Of a DNA stretch of 64,000 nt, positions 25,191 through 34,096 are shown one piece after another. The position numbers were made by a program, and so were the translations under genes. The stretch lies in the NCBI RefSeq assembly GCF_001953885.1, contig NZ_MQUS01000017.1, positions 62,001-126,000 on the forward strand, written 5' to 3'. The notes under the pieces were generated by a model. That model was not told the origin of the DNA. It worked only from the letters and a program-made list of their open reading frames with translations, and did not search any database. This stretch comes from Streptomyces sp. IMTB 2501. Lineage in GTDB: Bacteria > Actinomycetota > Actinomycetes > Streptomycetales > Streptomycetaceae. Every line of letters begins with the position of its first letter. Within the stretch, counting starts at the first letter, position 1.

Positions 25191-26912
25191 TCAGCGGGCG
25201 GCGCGGTTCACCGCGGAGACGACCGCCTTGAGCGACGCACGCGTCGTGTTCGCGTCGATGCCGATCCCCCACAGGACCTTGTCGTCGATCGCGCATTCGA
25301 TGTAGGAGGCGGCCTGTGCGGAGGCTCCCTCGCTCATCGTGTGCTCCTGGTAGTCCAGGAGGCGTACGTCGATGCCGATGGACTGCAGGGCGTCGAAGAA
25401 GGCCGAGATCGGACCGTTGCCGGAACCGGTCAGGACCGTGTCCTCGCCGTCGACCGTGGCCTCGACCGTGAGGGTGTCCACGCCGTCCGTGTCGGTCGTC
25501 GACTGGCCCGTCCTGACCTGGATACGGCCCCACGGGTTGTCCGGGTTCGGCAGGTACTCGTCCTGGAAGACCGCCCAGATCTCCTTCGGCGTGATCTCAC
25601 CGCCCTCGGCGTCCGTCTTCGCCTGGATGATCCTGGAGAACTCGATCTGCATCCGGCGCGGCAGCTCCAGCTTGTGGTCGTTCTTCAGGACGTAGGAGAT
25701 ACCGCCCTTGCCGGACTGCGAGTTGACGCGGATGACGGCCTCGTACGAGCGGCCGACGTCCTTCGGGTCGATCGGCAGGTACGGCACCGCCCACTCGATG
25801 TCGTCCACCGTGACGCCCTTGGCCTTCGCGTCGGCCTCCATGGCGTCGAAGCCCTTCTTGATGGCGTCCTGGTGGGAGCCGGAGAAGGACGTGTAGACCA
25901 GGTCGCCCACGTACGGGTGGCGCGGGTGGACCTCCATCTGGTTGCAGTACTCCCACGTACGACGGATCTCGTCGATGTCGGAGAAGTCGATCTGCGGGTC
26001 GACGCCCTGCGAGAACAGGTTCATGCCCAGGGTGACCAGGTCGACGTTGCCGGTGCGCTCGCCCTGCCCGAACAGGCAGCCCTCGACGCGGTCGGCGCCG
26101 GCCATCACCGCCAGCTCGGCCGCCGCCACGGCCGTACCGCGGTCGTTGTGCGGGTGGACGGAGATGCAGACGTGCTCGCGGCGGGAGATGTTGCGGCCCA
26201 TCCACTCGAAGCGGTCCGCGTGCGTGGACGGCGTCGAACGCTCCACCGTGGCGGGCAGGTTGAGGATGATCTCGCGGCCCGGGCCGGGCTGCCAGACGTC
26301 CATCACCGCTTCGCAGACCTCCAGCGCGAAGTCCAGCTCGGTGTCGGTGAAGATCTCCGGCGAGTACTGGTAGCCGAACTCGGTCTCGGGGCCCAGCAGT
26401 TTCTCGGCGTACTCCATGACGAGCCGCGTGCCGTCCACCGCGATCTGCTTGATGTCGTCCTTGGAGCCACGGAAGACCACGCGGCGGAAGACCGGGGCCG
26501 TGGCGTTGTAGAGGTGCACGGTGGCGCGCTTGGCGCCCTTCAGGGACTCCACGGTCCGCTCGATCAGGTCCTCACGGGCCTGGGTCAGCACGGAGATCGT
26601 GACATCGTCCGGGATCGCACCCTCTTCCTCGATGATCGAGCGCACGAAGTCGAAGTCGGTCTGGCCGGAGGCCGGGAAGCCGACCTCGATCTCCTTGTAG
26701 CCCATCTTGACCAGCTGGTCGAACATCCGGCGCTTGCGCTCGGGCGACATGGGGTCGATCAGGGCCTGGTTGCCGTCGCGCAGGTCGGTGGAGAGCCAGC
26801 GGGGGGCGGCGGTGATGCGCTTCTGAGGCCAGGTGCGGTCCGGGATGTCGACCTGCTCGTAATGGCCGTACTTGTGGATCGGCATGCTGCTGGGCTGCTG
26901 GCGGTTCGCCAT
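25191..26912 (-). CDS. leuA: 2-isopropylmalate synthase
   Basis: First committed enzyme of leucine synthesis: acetyl-CoA plus 2-ketoisovalerate; 573 residues, the long actinobacterial LeuA2 type. Seen: catalytic start STDLRDGNQALIDPM (metal Asp), GFPASGQTDFDF, the metal His pair in SVHPHNDRGTAVAAAELAV, the GCLFGQGERTGNVDL loop, and a carboxy-terminal regulatory domain (TVEATVDGEDTVLTGSGNGPISAFFDAL) that binds leucine for feedback inhibition. Transcribed alone behind a leader peptide at 27001-27048, so both attenuation and feedback inhibition are expected. Confidence 0.97.
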   Translation of the reverse strand: MANRQQPSSMPIHKYGHYEQVDIPDRTWPQKRITAAPRWLSTDLRDGNQALIDPMSPERKRRMFDQLVKMGYKEIEVGFPASGQTDFDFVRSIIEEEGAIPDDVTISVLTQAREDLIERTVESLKGAKRATVHLYNATAPVFRRVVFRGSKDDIKQIAVDGTRLVMEYAEKLLGPETEFGYQYSPEIFTDTELDFALEVCEAVMDVWQPGPGREIILNLPATVERSTPSTHADRFEWMGRNISRREHVCISVHPHNDRGTAVAAAELAVMAGADRVEGCLFGQGERTGNVDLVTLGMNLFSQGVDPQIDFSDIDEIRRTWEYCNQMEVHPRHPYVGDLVYTSFSGSHQDAIKKGFDAMEADAKAKGVTVDDIEWAVPYLPIDPKDVGRSYEAVIRVNSQSGKGGISYVLKNDHKLELPRRMQIEFSRIIQAKTDAEGGEITPKEIWAVFQDEYLPNPDNPWGRIQVRTGQSTTDTDGVDTLTVEATVDGEDTVLTGSGNGPISAFFDALQSIGIDVRLLDYQEHTMSEGASAQAASYIECAIDDKVLWGIGIDANTTRASLKAVVSAVNRAAR

Positions 26913-26953
26913 GATGCGTGGGCTCCTCAGGGTGTCCGGATGTCCGGATGGAC

Positions 26954-26996
26954 GGCCGACGACGCAACGCCAAGCACCGCGGGGAGGGAGTCGGCC
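26954..26996 (-). promoter_or_regulatory. candidate leuA attenuator stem
   Basis: Between the leader peptide stop and the leuA ATG, GGCCGAC (26954-26960) can pair with GTCGGCC (26990-26996), a 7-bp stem that begins 5 bases after the leader stop. Overlapping alternatives are possible in the GC-rich flanks, as transcription or translation attenuation would need. A tandem GTCCGGAT repeat follows nearer leuA. Confidence 0.5.
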
Positions 26997-27000
26997 TCGA

Positions 27001-27048
27001 CTACAGGCCCTCGCCGCGGCAGCTAAGGAGAAGCAGCCCGTAACGCAT
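27001..27048 (-). CDS. leuL: leuA leader peptide
   Basis: A 15-codon open frame, MRYGLLLLSCRGEGL, in the leuA 5' leader. Four successive Leu codons (CTG CTT CTC CTT) include two CTT, rare in this GC-rich genome. Ribosome stalling there when charged tRNA-Leu is scarce would alter the folding of the following leader RNA. A purine-rich ribosome site is not clear. Leu-rich leaders before leuA are known in Streptomyces and other actinobacteria. The peptide stop lies 88 bases before the leuA ATG. Confidence 0.85.
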   Translation of the reverse strand: MRYGLLLLSCRGEGL

Positions 27049-27153
27049 GATGCGCAGCAGCCTAGCCGAGCCGCCCCGGAATCGGGGACGCGGTCCAGTA
27101 TGCGGGACCGGTGTCACAAAATGGACAAAAAGTGCGCCGTACCACAATGTCAC

Positions 27154-27195
27154 GGAGCGTGGCGCTCCCTGTCCCGGTATTTCACCAATCATGGT
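27154..27195 (+). promoter_or_regulatory. two inverted repeats upstream of the M4 protease gene
   Basis: The 327-base space between leuA and the protease start holds the leuA leader and, nearer the protease, GGAGCG-TGG-CGCTCC (27154-27168) and CACCA-ATCA-TGGTG (27182-27195), both perfect. They lie 45-86 bases before the protease ATG and may be operators. I see no gene in 27049-27239. Confidence 0.4.
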
Positions 27196-27239
27196 GGCAC
27201 CTAGTGACATCGAAATCACACAGTGCGATGGTGCGGGGC

Positions 27240-28304
27240 ATGACGACCAACGGGGGCTTCGAGCCCGTCTTCTGCACGATCGTGCCGCCACACCTCCTCG
27301 ACCAGCTGGCCCGGCACGACGACCCCGCCATCGCCGAGTCCGCCCTGCGCACCCTGGAGCGGGACGCCGCCCAGCGCACCCGGCGCCGGATCACAGCCGT
27401 CCGCACGACCGCCGCAGCACCGGCCGCCGCCCCCTCCGACAAGCCGAACCGCACCATCTACGACGCCGGGCACCAGGAGACCCTGCCGGGCAAGAAGGTG
27501 CACTCCGAGGACGACAAGCCCGCCAAGGACGCGACCGTGAACCGCGCGCACGCGGGCCTGGGCGCCACCTTCGAGCTGTATCTGAAGGCCTACGGCCGGC
27601 ACTCCATCGACGGCGCGGGCCTGCCGCTGAACGCGACCGTGCACTACGGCGAGAACTACGACAACGCCTTCTGGAACGGCGACCAGATGGTGTTCGGCGA
27701 CGGCGACGGCACCACGTTCCTCGACTTCACCATCCCCGTCGACGTGATCGGGCACGAGCTGACCCACGGCGTCACCCAGTACACCGCGAACCTGGACTAC
27801 TACGGCCAGTCCGGCGCCCTCAACGAGTCGGTCTCGGATGTCTTCGGCTCGCTGATCAAGCAGTACGCCCTCGGCCAGACCGCCGACCAGGCCGACTGGC
27901 TGATCGGCGCCGGGCTCCTCGCCCCGAGCGTGCACGGCACCGCGCTGCGCTCCATGAAGGCCCCCGGCACGGCGTACGACGACCCGAACCTGGGCAAGGA
28001 CCCGCAGCCGGCGAGCATGGACCACTACGTCCGCACCAGCCAGGACAACGGCGGCGTGCACATCAACTCCGGCATCCCCAACCACGCCTTCTACCTGGCC
28101 GCCACGGCGATCGGCGGGCGCTCATGGGAGAAGGCCGGACAGATCTGGTACGACGTGCTCACCGGTGGCGAGCTGGCGTCCGGCGCGGACTTCGCGGCCT
28201 TCGCCCGGCTCACGGCCGCCGCGGCCAGGTCCCGCTACGGCGAGGGCGAGGAGACGAAGGCCGTCCTCGGCGCCTGGTCGCAGGTCAAGGTGCCGACTTC
28301 CTGA
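27240..28304 (+). CDS. M4 metallopeptidase without signal peptide (protealysin-like)
   Basis: Thermolysin-family zinc protease, 354 residues. Zinc-binding H172-E-L-T-H176 and the third ligand Glu196 (NESVSD) have the exact family spacing; catalytic His lies in DNGGVHINSGIPNHAFY. There is a short amino-terminal propeptide of about 80 residues (GFEPVFCTIVPPHLLDQLA) of the protealysin precursor type and no signal peptide, so the enzyme is made in the cytoplasm. I chose the ATG at 27240; an upstream GTG/ATG would add only a few residues. The next gene encodes an emfourin-like inhibitor, as with protealysin in Serratia. Confidence 0.92.
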   Translation: MTTNGGFEPVFCTIVPPHLLDQLARHDDPAIAESALRTLERDAAQRTRRRITAVRTTAAAPAAAPSDKPNRTIYDAGHQETLPGKKVHSEDDKPAKDATVNRAHAGLGATFELYLKAYGRHSIDGAGLPLNATVHYGENYDNAFWNGDQMVFGDGDGTTFLDFTIPVDVIGHELTHGVTQYTANLDYYGQSGALNESVSDVFGSLIKQYALGQTADQADWLIGAGLLAPSVHGTALRSMKAPGTAYDDPNLGKDPQPASMDHYVRTSQDNGGVHINSGIPNHAFYLAATAIGGRSWEKAGQIWYDVLTGGELASGADFAAFARLTAAAARSRYGEGEETKAVLGAWSQVKVPTS

Positions 28305-28334
28305 TTCCGCACCATCCGTACTAGACAGGGACCC

Positions 28335-28601
28335 ATGCGTATTCAGGTACGGCGCACGGGCGGTTTCGCGGGCATCGAGCGCCGGTCCGAGGTGGACACC
28401 TCGGACCGGCCCGACGCCCTCACCTGGCAGGCCCTGGCCGAACGCGTCCTCGCGTCCGGCCAGGGCTCCCCGCCGGCCGGCGTCCCGGACGGCTTCCGGT
28501 ACGAGATCACCGTGGACGGCCGCACGGTGTACGCGGCCGACCCCCGACTCACCGAGGACCAGCGGGAGTTGGTGTCCCGCGTGCTGAGGGAAGGGGCGTG
28601 A
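28335..28601 (+). CDS. emfourin-like M4 protease inhibitor
   Basis: An 88-residue protein starting MRIQVRRTGGFAGIERR, with CAGGGA upstream of the ATG. The RxGGFAG start and total size fit emfourin, the proteinaceous protealysin inhibitor, as I know it. It lies 30 bases after the M4 protease in the same direction, so protease and inhibitor are co-transcribed. It presumably keeps the cytoplasmic protease silent until release or lysis. Confidence 0.75.
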   Translation: MRIQVRRTGGFAGIERRSEVDTSDRPDALTWQALAERVLASGQGSPPAGVPDGFRYEITVDGRTVYAADPRLTEDQRELVSRVLREGA

Positions 28602-28660
28602 CCACCGGGTTGCCGCCGGGGCATTGACTTCCGTTACCGGGGGTAAGGATGATCCCGGCC

Positions 28661-29986
28661 ATGGCGACTGACGCAGGCGATCCGGCCCCCGCCCCGCTCC
28701 CCCGCTTCCCCGGCGGCTTCCTGTGGGGTGTGTCGACCTCGGCCCATCAGATCGAGGGGGCGGCCGGGGAGCGCGAACCCTCCGTGTGGGACGTGTTCAC
28801 GGCCGAGCCGGGGCGGGTGAAGGACGGTTCGACGGCGGCGGTGGCCTGCGACCACTACCACCGCTACGGCGAGGACGTGGCCCTGCTCGCCGCCCTCGGC
28901 GTGGACGCGTACCGCTTCTCGGTCTCCTGGCCCCGCGTGAACTCCCCCGGCGGCCTGGACTTCTACGACCGTCTGGTGGACGAGCTGTGCGGGGCGGGCG
29001 TACGGCCCGTGCCCACCCTCTTCCACTGGGATCTGCCCGCCTCACTGGACTGGCTGCGGCGGGACACGGCGGACCGGTTCGCCGAGTACGTGAGCGTGGT
29101 GGCCGAGCGCCTCGGCGACCGCGTGAGCAAGTGGATCACCCTCAACGAGCCTGCGGAACACACGCTGCTGGGCCATGCCCTGGGCGCCCACGCTCCCGGC
29201 AAGCGGCTCCTCTTCGACGCGCTCCCGGTCGCCCACCACCAGCTCCTCGCCCACGGTCTCGCGGTACGGGCCCTACGCGCGGCCGGCGCGAGCGACATCG
29301 GCATCGCCAACTCCCACGGCCCCACCTGGCCCGCCTCCGCCGAACCGGCGGACCGGGAGGCGGCCGGCTTCTACGACCTCCTGCTCAACCGCCTGTTCGC
29401 CGAACCGATCATCCTCGGTGAATACCCGGACGGAATGGGCGAGTTGATGCCGGGAGACATGACCGCCGACCTCAAGGTCATCGCCGAGCCCCTCGACTGG
29501 TACGGCATCAACTACTACGCGCCGACGAAGGTGGGCGCACCCGGCGGCACCGACAGCGAGTACGGCGGCCTCGCGCTGCCCGCCGAACTGCCCTTCTCGG
29601 TGAGGGAGATCGAGGGCCGGCCGACGACCGACTTCGGCTGGCCGATCGTCCCGGAGGGCCTCACCGAGCTGCTGACCGGCTTCCGTGACCGCTACGGCGA
29701 CAGGCTCCCGCCGATCGTCATCACCGAGAACGGCTGCTCCTACGAGGGCATCGACGACCAGGACCGCGTCGCCTACCTCGACGCCCACATCCGGGCCCTG
29801 CACACCGCCCTGGAATCCGGGGTGGACGTGCGCGGCTACTTCGTGTGGTCCCTGCTGGACAACTTCGAGTGGGCCGAGGGCCATGCGCGCCGCTTCGGCC
29901 TGGTGCACGTGGACTACGGGACGCTGGAGCGCACCCCGAAGGCCTCCTACCGCTGGTTCCGGGACGTGCTCCGGGCCCAGAGATGA
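28661..29986 (+). CDS. GH1 beta-glucosidase
   Basis: Retaining beta-glycosidase of family 1, 441 residues, no signal peptide, so it acts on imported disaccharides. The ATG 28661 has AAGGA ten bases upstream; an ATG at 28649 is too close to that site. Seen: FPGGFLWGVSTSAHQIEGA, acid/base Glu163 in TLNEPAEH, nucleophile Glu356 in ITENGCSYEG, and the sugar-binding WSLLDNFEWAEGHARRFGLVHVDY. Stop overlaps the start of the MFS permease (ATGA), making a sugar uptake and hydrolysis pair. Confidence 0.95.
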   Translation: MATDAGDPAPAPLPRFPGGFLWGVSTSAHQIEGAAGEREPSVWDVFTAEPGRVKDGSTAAVACDHYHRYGEDVALLAALGVDAYRFSVSWPRVNSPGGLDFYDRLVDELCGAGVRPVPTLFHWDLPASLDWLRRDTADRFAEYVSVVAERLGDRVSKWITLNEPAEHTLLGHALGAHAPGKRLLFDALPVAHHQLLAHGLAVRALRAAGASDIGIANSHGPTWPASAEPADREAAGFYDLLLNRLFAEPIILGEYPDGMGELMPGDMTADLKVIAEPLDWYGINYYAPTKVGAPGGTDSEYGGLALPAELPFSVREIEGRPTTDFGWPIVPEGLTELLTGFRDRYGDRLPPIVITENGCSYEGIDDQDRVAYLDAHIRALHTALESGVDVRGYFVWSLLDNFEWAEGHARRFGLVHVDYGTLERTPKASYRWFRDVLRAQR

Positions 29987-31242
29987 CCACGGTCGGCGGT
30001 TCGGCCGCCGCTGCCCTGGCTGAGCCGGTCGAACGGGTGGGCCGGGGCTGGACGGCGGCGCTCTCGCTGGCCAACGGCGCGATCTGGGTGGGCTGGTTCG
30101 GGCCGCTGCAGATCCTGCTCGCCTCCCAGGCCGGGGACTTCGCGCCCGGCACCGGGATGTCCAAGGAGACGATGCTGGCCTGGGTGACCGGCGCCGGTGC
30201 GGTGGTCTCGCTGCTCGCGAACCCGGTCTTCGGTGCCCTGTCCGACCGGACGACGGCCCGCCGGGGCCGCCGTACCCCATGGATCGTGGCCGGGGCGGCG
30301 GGCGGCGCGCTGTCCCTGCTGCTGCTCACCGAGGCGGGCGGCGTGTGGTCCATGGCGGCGGCCTGGTGCCTGGTGCAGCTCACGCTGAACGCGGCGTTCG
30401 CCGCCGTGACGGCGGCCGTGCCGGACCGGGTGCCCCGGCTCCAACGAGGCGCGGTGGGCGGCTGGCTGGGAGCGGCACAGATTCTGGGGGTGGTCGGCGG
30501 CACCGGCCTCGCGACGGCGGCAGGCGGGATCCGGGCCGGGTATCTGGCGTGCGCGGTGTGCACGGCGGCGGGTGTACTGCCGTACGTCCTGCGCTACGAG
30601 GATCTGCGGCTGGCCGAGGAGGACCGGCCGCCATGGTCCTGGCGCGGCTTCCTTGCGGGCTTCTGGCTGAGCCCGCGCCGCCACCCCGACCTCGGCTGGG
30701 CCTGGCTGACCCGGTTCCTGATCAACCTCAGCAACTCCCTGGTGCTCCTGTACCTCCTGTACTACCTGCGGGACCGCCTGCACCGCCACGACCCCGGTCA
30801 GGGGGTGCTGATCCTGACGGCCGTCAACAGCGTGACGCTGATCGCGACCGTCGTGGTGGGCGGGGTGTGGTCGGACCGGGTGGGCCGGCGCAAGCCGTTC
30901 GTCGTCTGGTCGGGGCTGCTGATGGCGGTGGCGACGGCGGCGCTGGCCGGCTGGCAGACCTGGCCGGGCGCGATCGTCGCGTCGGCGGTCCTCGGGGTCG
31001 GCTTCGGCGTGTTCACCTCGGTCGACTTCGCGCTGATGACGGACGTCCTGCCGAAGGCGCTGGACCGGGGCAAGGACCTCGGTGTGATCAACGTGGCCAA
31101 CGCCCTGCCCCAGGTCGCGGCTCCCGCCCTCGCCGCGCCGATCGTCACCCACCTGGGCGGCTACCGGGCGCTGTACCTGGTGGCGGCGGTGATCGGGGTG
31201 GCGGGGGCGGTGCTGGTGGGGCGGATCAAGGGGGTCGAGTGA
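29983..31242 (+). CDS. MFS transporter, likely sugar permease
   Basis: Twelve-helix major facilitator, 419 residues, from the ATG at 29983 overlapping the beta-glucosidase stop. The motif A loop between helices 2 and 3 is GALSDRTTARRGRRTPWI, and a related loop GVWSDRVGRRKPF sits between helices 8 and 9. The overall pattern resembles sugar-cation symporters more than drug exporters. Coupling with the beta-glucosidase suggests uptake of cellobiose-type or plant beta-glucosides. Confidence 0.85.
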   Translation: MTTVGGSAAAALAEPVERVGRGWTAALSLANGAIWVGWFGPLQILLASQAGDFAPGTGMSKETMLAWVTGAGAVVSLLANPVFGALSDRTTARRGRRTPWIVAGAAGGALSLLLLTEAGGVWSMAAAWCLVQLTLNAAFAAVTAAVPDRVPRLQRGAVGGWLGAAQILGVVGGTGLATAAGGIRAGYLACAVCTAAGVLPYVLRYEDLRLAEEDRPPWSWRGFLAGFWLSPRRHPDLGWAWLTRFLINLSNSLVLLYLLYYLRDRLHRHDPGQGVLILTAVNSVTLIATVVVGGVWSDRVGRRKPFVVWSGLLMAVATAALAGWQTWPGAIVASAVLGVGFGVFTSVDFALMTDVLPKALDRGKDLGVINVANALPQVAAPALAAPIVTHLGGYRALYLVAAVIGVAGAVLVGRIKGVE

Positions 31243-31258
31243 TGCTTTCCGAAGGGTG

Positions 31259-32113
31259 TCACAGGGCGCCGGCGTCGCGGGCGGACCAGACGGTCGGGTA
31301 GACCGGCCGGAAGCCCAGGTCCCGTCGGATCTTCCGGGTGGACATGATCCCGAACCACGGGTCGGGGTCGGTCCGGGTGTACATCCCGGCGGGCACCTCG
31401 ACGCCGTTGAGCTGGTGCAGCTCGACGGCCGTGACCGGGGCGTCGTCGGCGATGTTGTGGAGGGGTCCGTTCACCGCCGGTGCGTACAGCAGGCGCAGCA
31501 GCCCTTGGGCGACGTCGACATGGTGGGCCATCTGCAGCCGCTGGGCGGAGGCCCAGTTCGCGGCCCAGCGCAGGGAGTCGGCGAGGTGCGGGTCGCCTTC
31601 GCCGTAGACGAAGGGAAGGCGGCCGACGCGTACCTCCATGCCGCCCTCCAGCGCCAGCAGCTCCCGTTCCGCCGCCGCCTTGGACTCGGCGTAGGCGCCC
31701 CACATCTCGCCGCCGGGCCGGATCTCGTCGTCCTCGGTCATCGGGCGCCCGCGTCCGGTGCCGTACACGACCCCGGTGCTGACTTGCACGAACCGCCGTA
31801 CGCCGGCGGCCGTCGCGGCCCGCCCGAGGGTCACGGCCGCGTCCCTGTTGACGGCCCAGGCCTCCTCGTCGGGCACCCCACGGAAGGAGGCGGCGATGTT
31901 CACGACGGCGTCCACCCCGGCGACGGCCTTGCCGAGCACGTCGTCGTCCCGGAGATCGCCGAGCACGACGTCGGCACCGAGGCCGGCGAAGCGGTCCGCA
32001 CGGGAGGCGTCCCTGAGCAGGACCCGTACCCTCCCCGGCCGGGTCTGTGCCAGCAGCCTGGGCACGAAGCGGCGTCCCACCTGTCCCGTCGTCCCGGTCA
32101 CCAATGTCAGCAT
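31259..32113 (-). CDS. NAD(P)-dependent epimerase/dehydratase (extended SDR)
   Basis: Rossmann-fold oxidoreductase, 284 residues. ATG 32111-32113 with GAGGAG seven bases upstream. Seen: VTGTTGQVGRRFVP (nucleotide-binding GxxGxxG), DLRDDD, catalytic VSTGVVYG and YAESKAAAE (YxxxK). The sugar-epimerase extended SDR type; no sugar-nucleotide genes adjoin. Divergent from an XRE regulator, which likely controls it through the operator between them. Confidence 0.85.
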   Translation of the reverse strand: MLTLVTGTTGQVGRRFVPRLLAQTRPGRVRVLLRDASRADRFAGLGADVVLGDLRDDDVLGKAVAGVDAVVNIAASFRGVPDEEAWAVNRDAAVTLGRAATAAGVRRFVQVSTGVVYGTGRGRPMTEDDEIRPGGEMWGAYAESKAAAERELLALEGGMEVRVGRLPFVYGEGDPHLADSLRWAANWASAQRLQMAHHVDVAQGLLRLLYAPAVNGPLHNIADDAPVTAVELHQLNGVEVPAGMYTRTDPDPWFGIMSTRKIRRDLGFRPVYPTVWSARDAGAL

Positions 32114-32172
32114 CGTGTGCTCCTCTCGTCGGTGACCAGCCTCGACCGAGGCGGGAGCGACCGGGAGAGACC

Positions 32173-32192
32173 TGTTGATCGGGGGATCGACA
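32173..32192. promoter_or_regulatory. candidate operator in the divergent epimerase/regulator promoter
   Basis: TGTTGATC-GGGG-GATCGACA: 8-base arms that pair in 7 positions, 40 bases before the regulator GTG and 60 before the epimerase ATG. A site for the adjacent XRE regulator is the simplest reading. Confidence 0.5.
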
Positions 32193-32232
32193 GTCCCTGG
32201 ATAAGCCGGGCGGCCTGCCGCACGCTGGAGGG

Positions 32233-33087
32233 GTGAACCGAGCCGAACTCGCCGATTTCCTGCGCCGTGGCCGCGCCCGGCTGACCCCGTCGGACGTGGG
32301 CCTGACGCCGGGTGCCCGGCGTCGCACACCGGGTCTGCGCCGCGAGGAGGTGGCACAGCTTGCGGGCATGTCGGTGGACTACTACACCCGGCTCGAACAG
32401 TCCCGGGGTCCGCGCCCGTCCCGCCAGATGCTGACGGCGCTGGCGCGTGCGCTGCGCCTCACCGACGCCGCACACGACCACCTGTTCCATCTGGCGGGCG
32501 AGGAGCCGCCGCGCCGCGAGACGGCGTCGGCGCATGTCCGGCCCGGTCTGCTGCTGATCCTGGATCGCCTGTACGACACTCCGGCGCAGCTGGTGAACGA
32601 CTGCGGTGAGGTACTGGCCCAGAACGCGATGGCCAAGGCGCTGGTCGGCGACATGATGTCCCGGCCCCGGCACGAGCGGAACCTGGTGCGGCGCTTCTTC
32701 CTGGACCCGGCCGCGCGCTCGCTCTTCCCGGAGGAGGACCGCGAGCCGCACGGGCGCTCCCATGTGGCCAGCCTGCGCGCGGTGACCGCCGCCCGCCCCG
32801 ACGACCCGGAACCGGCCGAGCTGGTCGCCGAACTGCGTTCAGCGAGCCGGGAGTTCGCGCTCCTGTGGGACGAACACGAGGTGTCCGTGCGCGACCGGGC
32901 GACCAAGCGCTTCCAGCACCCGCTGGTCGGCCTGCTGGAACTGGACTGCGAGGTCATGCTCAGCCACGAACACCACCATCTCCTCGTCGTCCACACGGCC
33001 CGCCCGGGAACGGAGTCCCACGAACGGCTTCAGCTGCTGAGGGTGGTGGGGCTGCAGGACATGACCCCACAGCAGGCCGTCGGCTAG
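32233..33087 (+). CDS. XRE-family regulator with MmyB-like ligand domain
   Basis: DNA-binding protein, 284 residues. Helix-turn-helix at residues about 30-60 (TPGLRREEVAQLAGMSVDYYTRLEQSRG), then the MmyB-type PAS-like sensor domain (LILDRLYDTPAQLVNDCGEVLAQNAMAKAL...). This family usually controls a divergent dehydrogenase/reductase gene, here the SDR at 31259-32113. Its stop overlaps the era stop by 4 bases (CTAG). Confidence 0.92.
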   Translation: MNRAELADFLRRGRARLTPSDVGLTPGARRRTPGLRREEVAQLAGMSVDYYTRLEQSRGPRPSRQMLTALARALRLTDAAHDHLFHLAGEEPPRRETASAHVRPGLLLILDRLYDTPAQLVNDCGEVLAQNAMAKALVGDMMSRPRHERNLVRRFFLDPAARSLFPEEDREPHGRSHVASLRAVTAARPDDPEPAELVAELRSASREFALLWDEHEVSVRDRATKRFQHPLVGLLELDCEVMLSHEHHHLLVVHTARPGTESHERLQLLRVVGLQDMTPQQAVG

Positions 33088-34046
33088 AAGCCCAGCCTGC
33101 GAAGCTGCTTCGGGTCGCGCTGCCAGTCCTTGGCGACCTTGACGTGCAGGTCCAGGAAGACGGGGGTGCCCAGCAGTGCCTCGATCTGCTTGCGGGACTT
33201 GATGCCGACCTCCTTCAGGCGCTTGCCCTTGGGGCCGATGATGATGCCCTTCTGGCTGGGGCGCTCGATGTAGACGTTGGCGTGGATGTCCAGCAGGGGA
33301 CGGTCGGCCGGGCGGTCCTCGCGCGGGAGCATCTCCTCCACGACCACGGCGATGGAGTGCGGCAGCTCGTCGCGGACGCCCTCCAGGGCCGCCTCGCGGA
33401 TGAGTTCCGCGATCATGACCTGCTCGGGCTCGTCCGTGAGGTCGCCCTCGGGGTAGAGGGCCGGGCCCTCGGGGAGGAGCGGGATCAGGAGGCCGGCCAG
33501 CAGATCCACCTGCTTGGCCCCCACCGCCGACACCGGGACGATCTCCGCCCACTCGATGCCCAGCTCCTGGCCCAGCTGGTCGATCGCGATCAGCTGCGCG
33601 GCGAGGGCCTTGGAGTCGACGAGGTCGGTCTTGGTGACGATGGCGACCTTCGGCGTCTTCTTGATCCCGGCCAGCTCCTTCGCGATGAAGCGGTCACCGG
33701 GGCCGATCTTCTCGTTCGCGGGAAGGCAGAAGCCGATCACGTCCACCTCGGCCCACGTCGTCCGTACGACGTCGTTGAGCCGCTCGCCGAGCAGTGTGCG
33801 CGGCTTGTGGAGCCCGGGGGTGTCCACGAGGATCAGCTGGGCGTCGGGCCGGTGCACGATCCCGCGTACCGTGTGCCGCGTCGTCTGCGGCTGGTTCGCG
33901 GTGATGGCCACCTTCTGCCCGACCAGAGCGTTCGTGAGGGTGGACTTGCCCGCGTTGGGGCGGCCCACGAAGCAGGCGAAGCCGGCGCGGTGGACGGTCT
34001 CGGCCGGCTCTTCGGATGACGGGGTACGAACGCTCATGCCGTTCAT
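33084..34046 (-). CDS. era: GTPase Era
   Basis: Ribosome-assembly GTPase binding the 16S rRNA 3' end. Seen: G1 GRPNAGKST, G3 DTPGLHK, G4 TKTD, G5 VSAV and the KH domain with IIIGPKGKRLKEVG. Start: ATG 34044-34046 (320 residues) has AGGG just upstream; ATG 34035-34037 (317 residues) is three codons inside and also possible. In many actinobacteria era directly follows the CorC and cytidine-deaminase-like genes; here that link is broken by two inserted blocks. Confidence 0.95.
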   Translation of the reverse strand: MNGMSVRTPSSEEPAETVHRAGFACFVGRPNAGKSTLTNALVGQKVAITANQPQTTRHTVRGIVHRPDAQLILVDTPGLHKPRTLLGERLNDVVRTTWAEVDVIGFCLPANEKIGPGDRFIAKELAGIKKTPKVAIVTKTDLVDSKALAAQLIAIDQLGQELGIEWAEIVPVSAVGAKQVDLLAGLLIPLLPEGPALYPEGDLTDEPEQVMIAELIREAALEGVRDELPHSIAVVVEEMLPREDRPADRPLLDIHANVYIERPSQKGIIIGPKGKRLKEVGIKSRKQIEALLGTPVFLDLHVKVAKDWQRDPKQLRRLGF

Positions 34047-34096
34047 TGTCCCTGATCCACGAGGCCCGACCGCACCGTGCGGTCCCCGGCCCCCGA

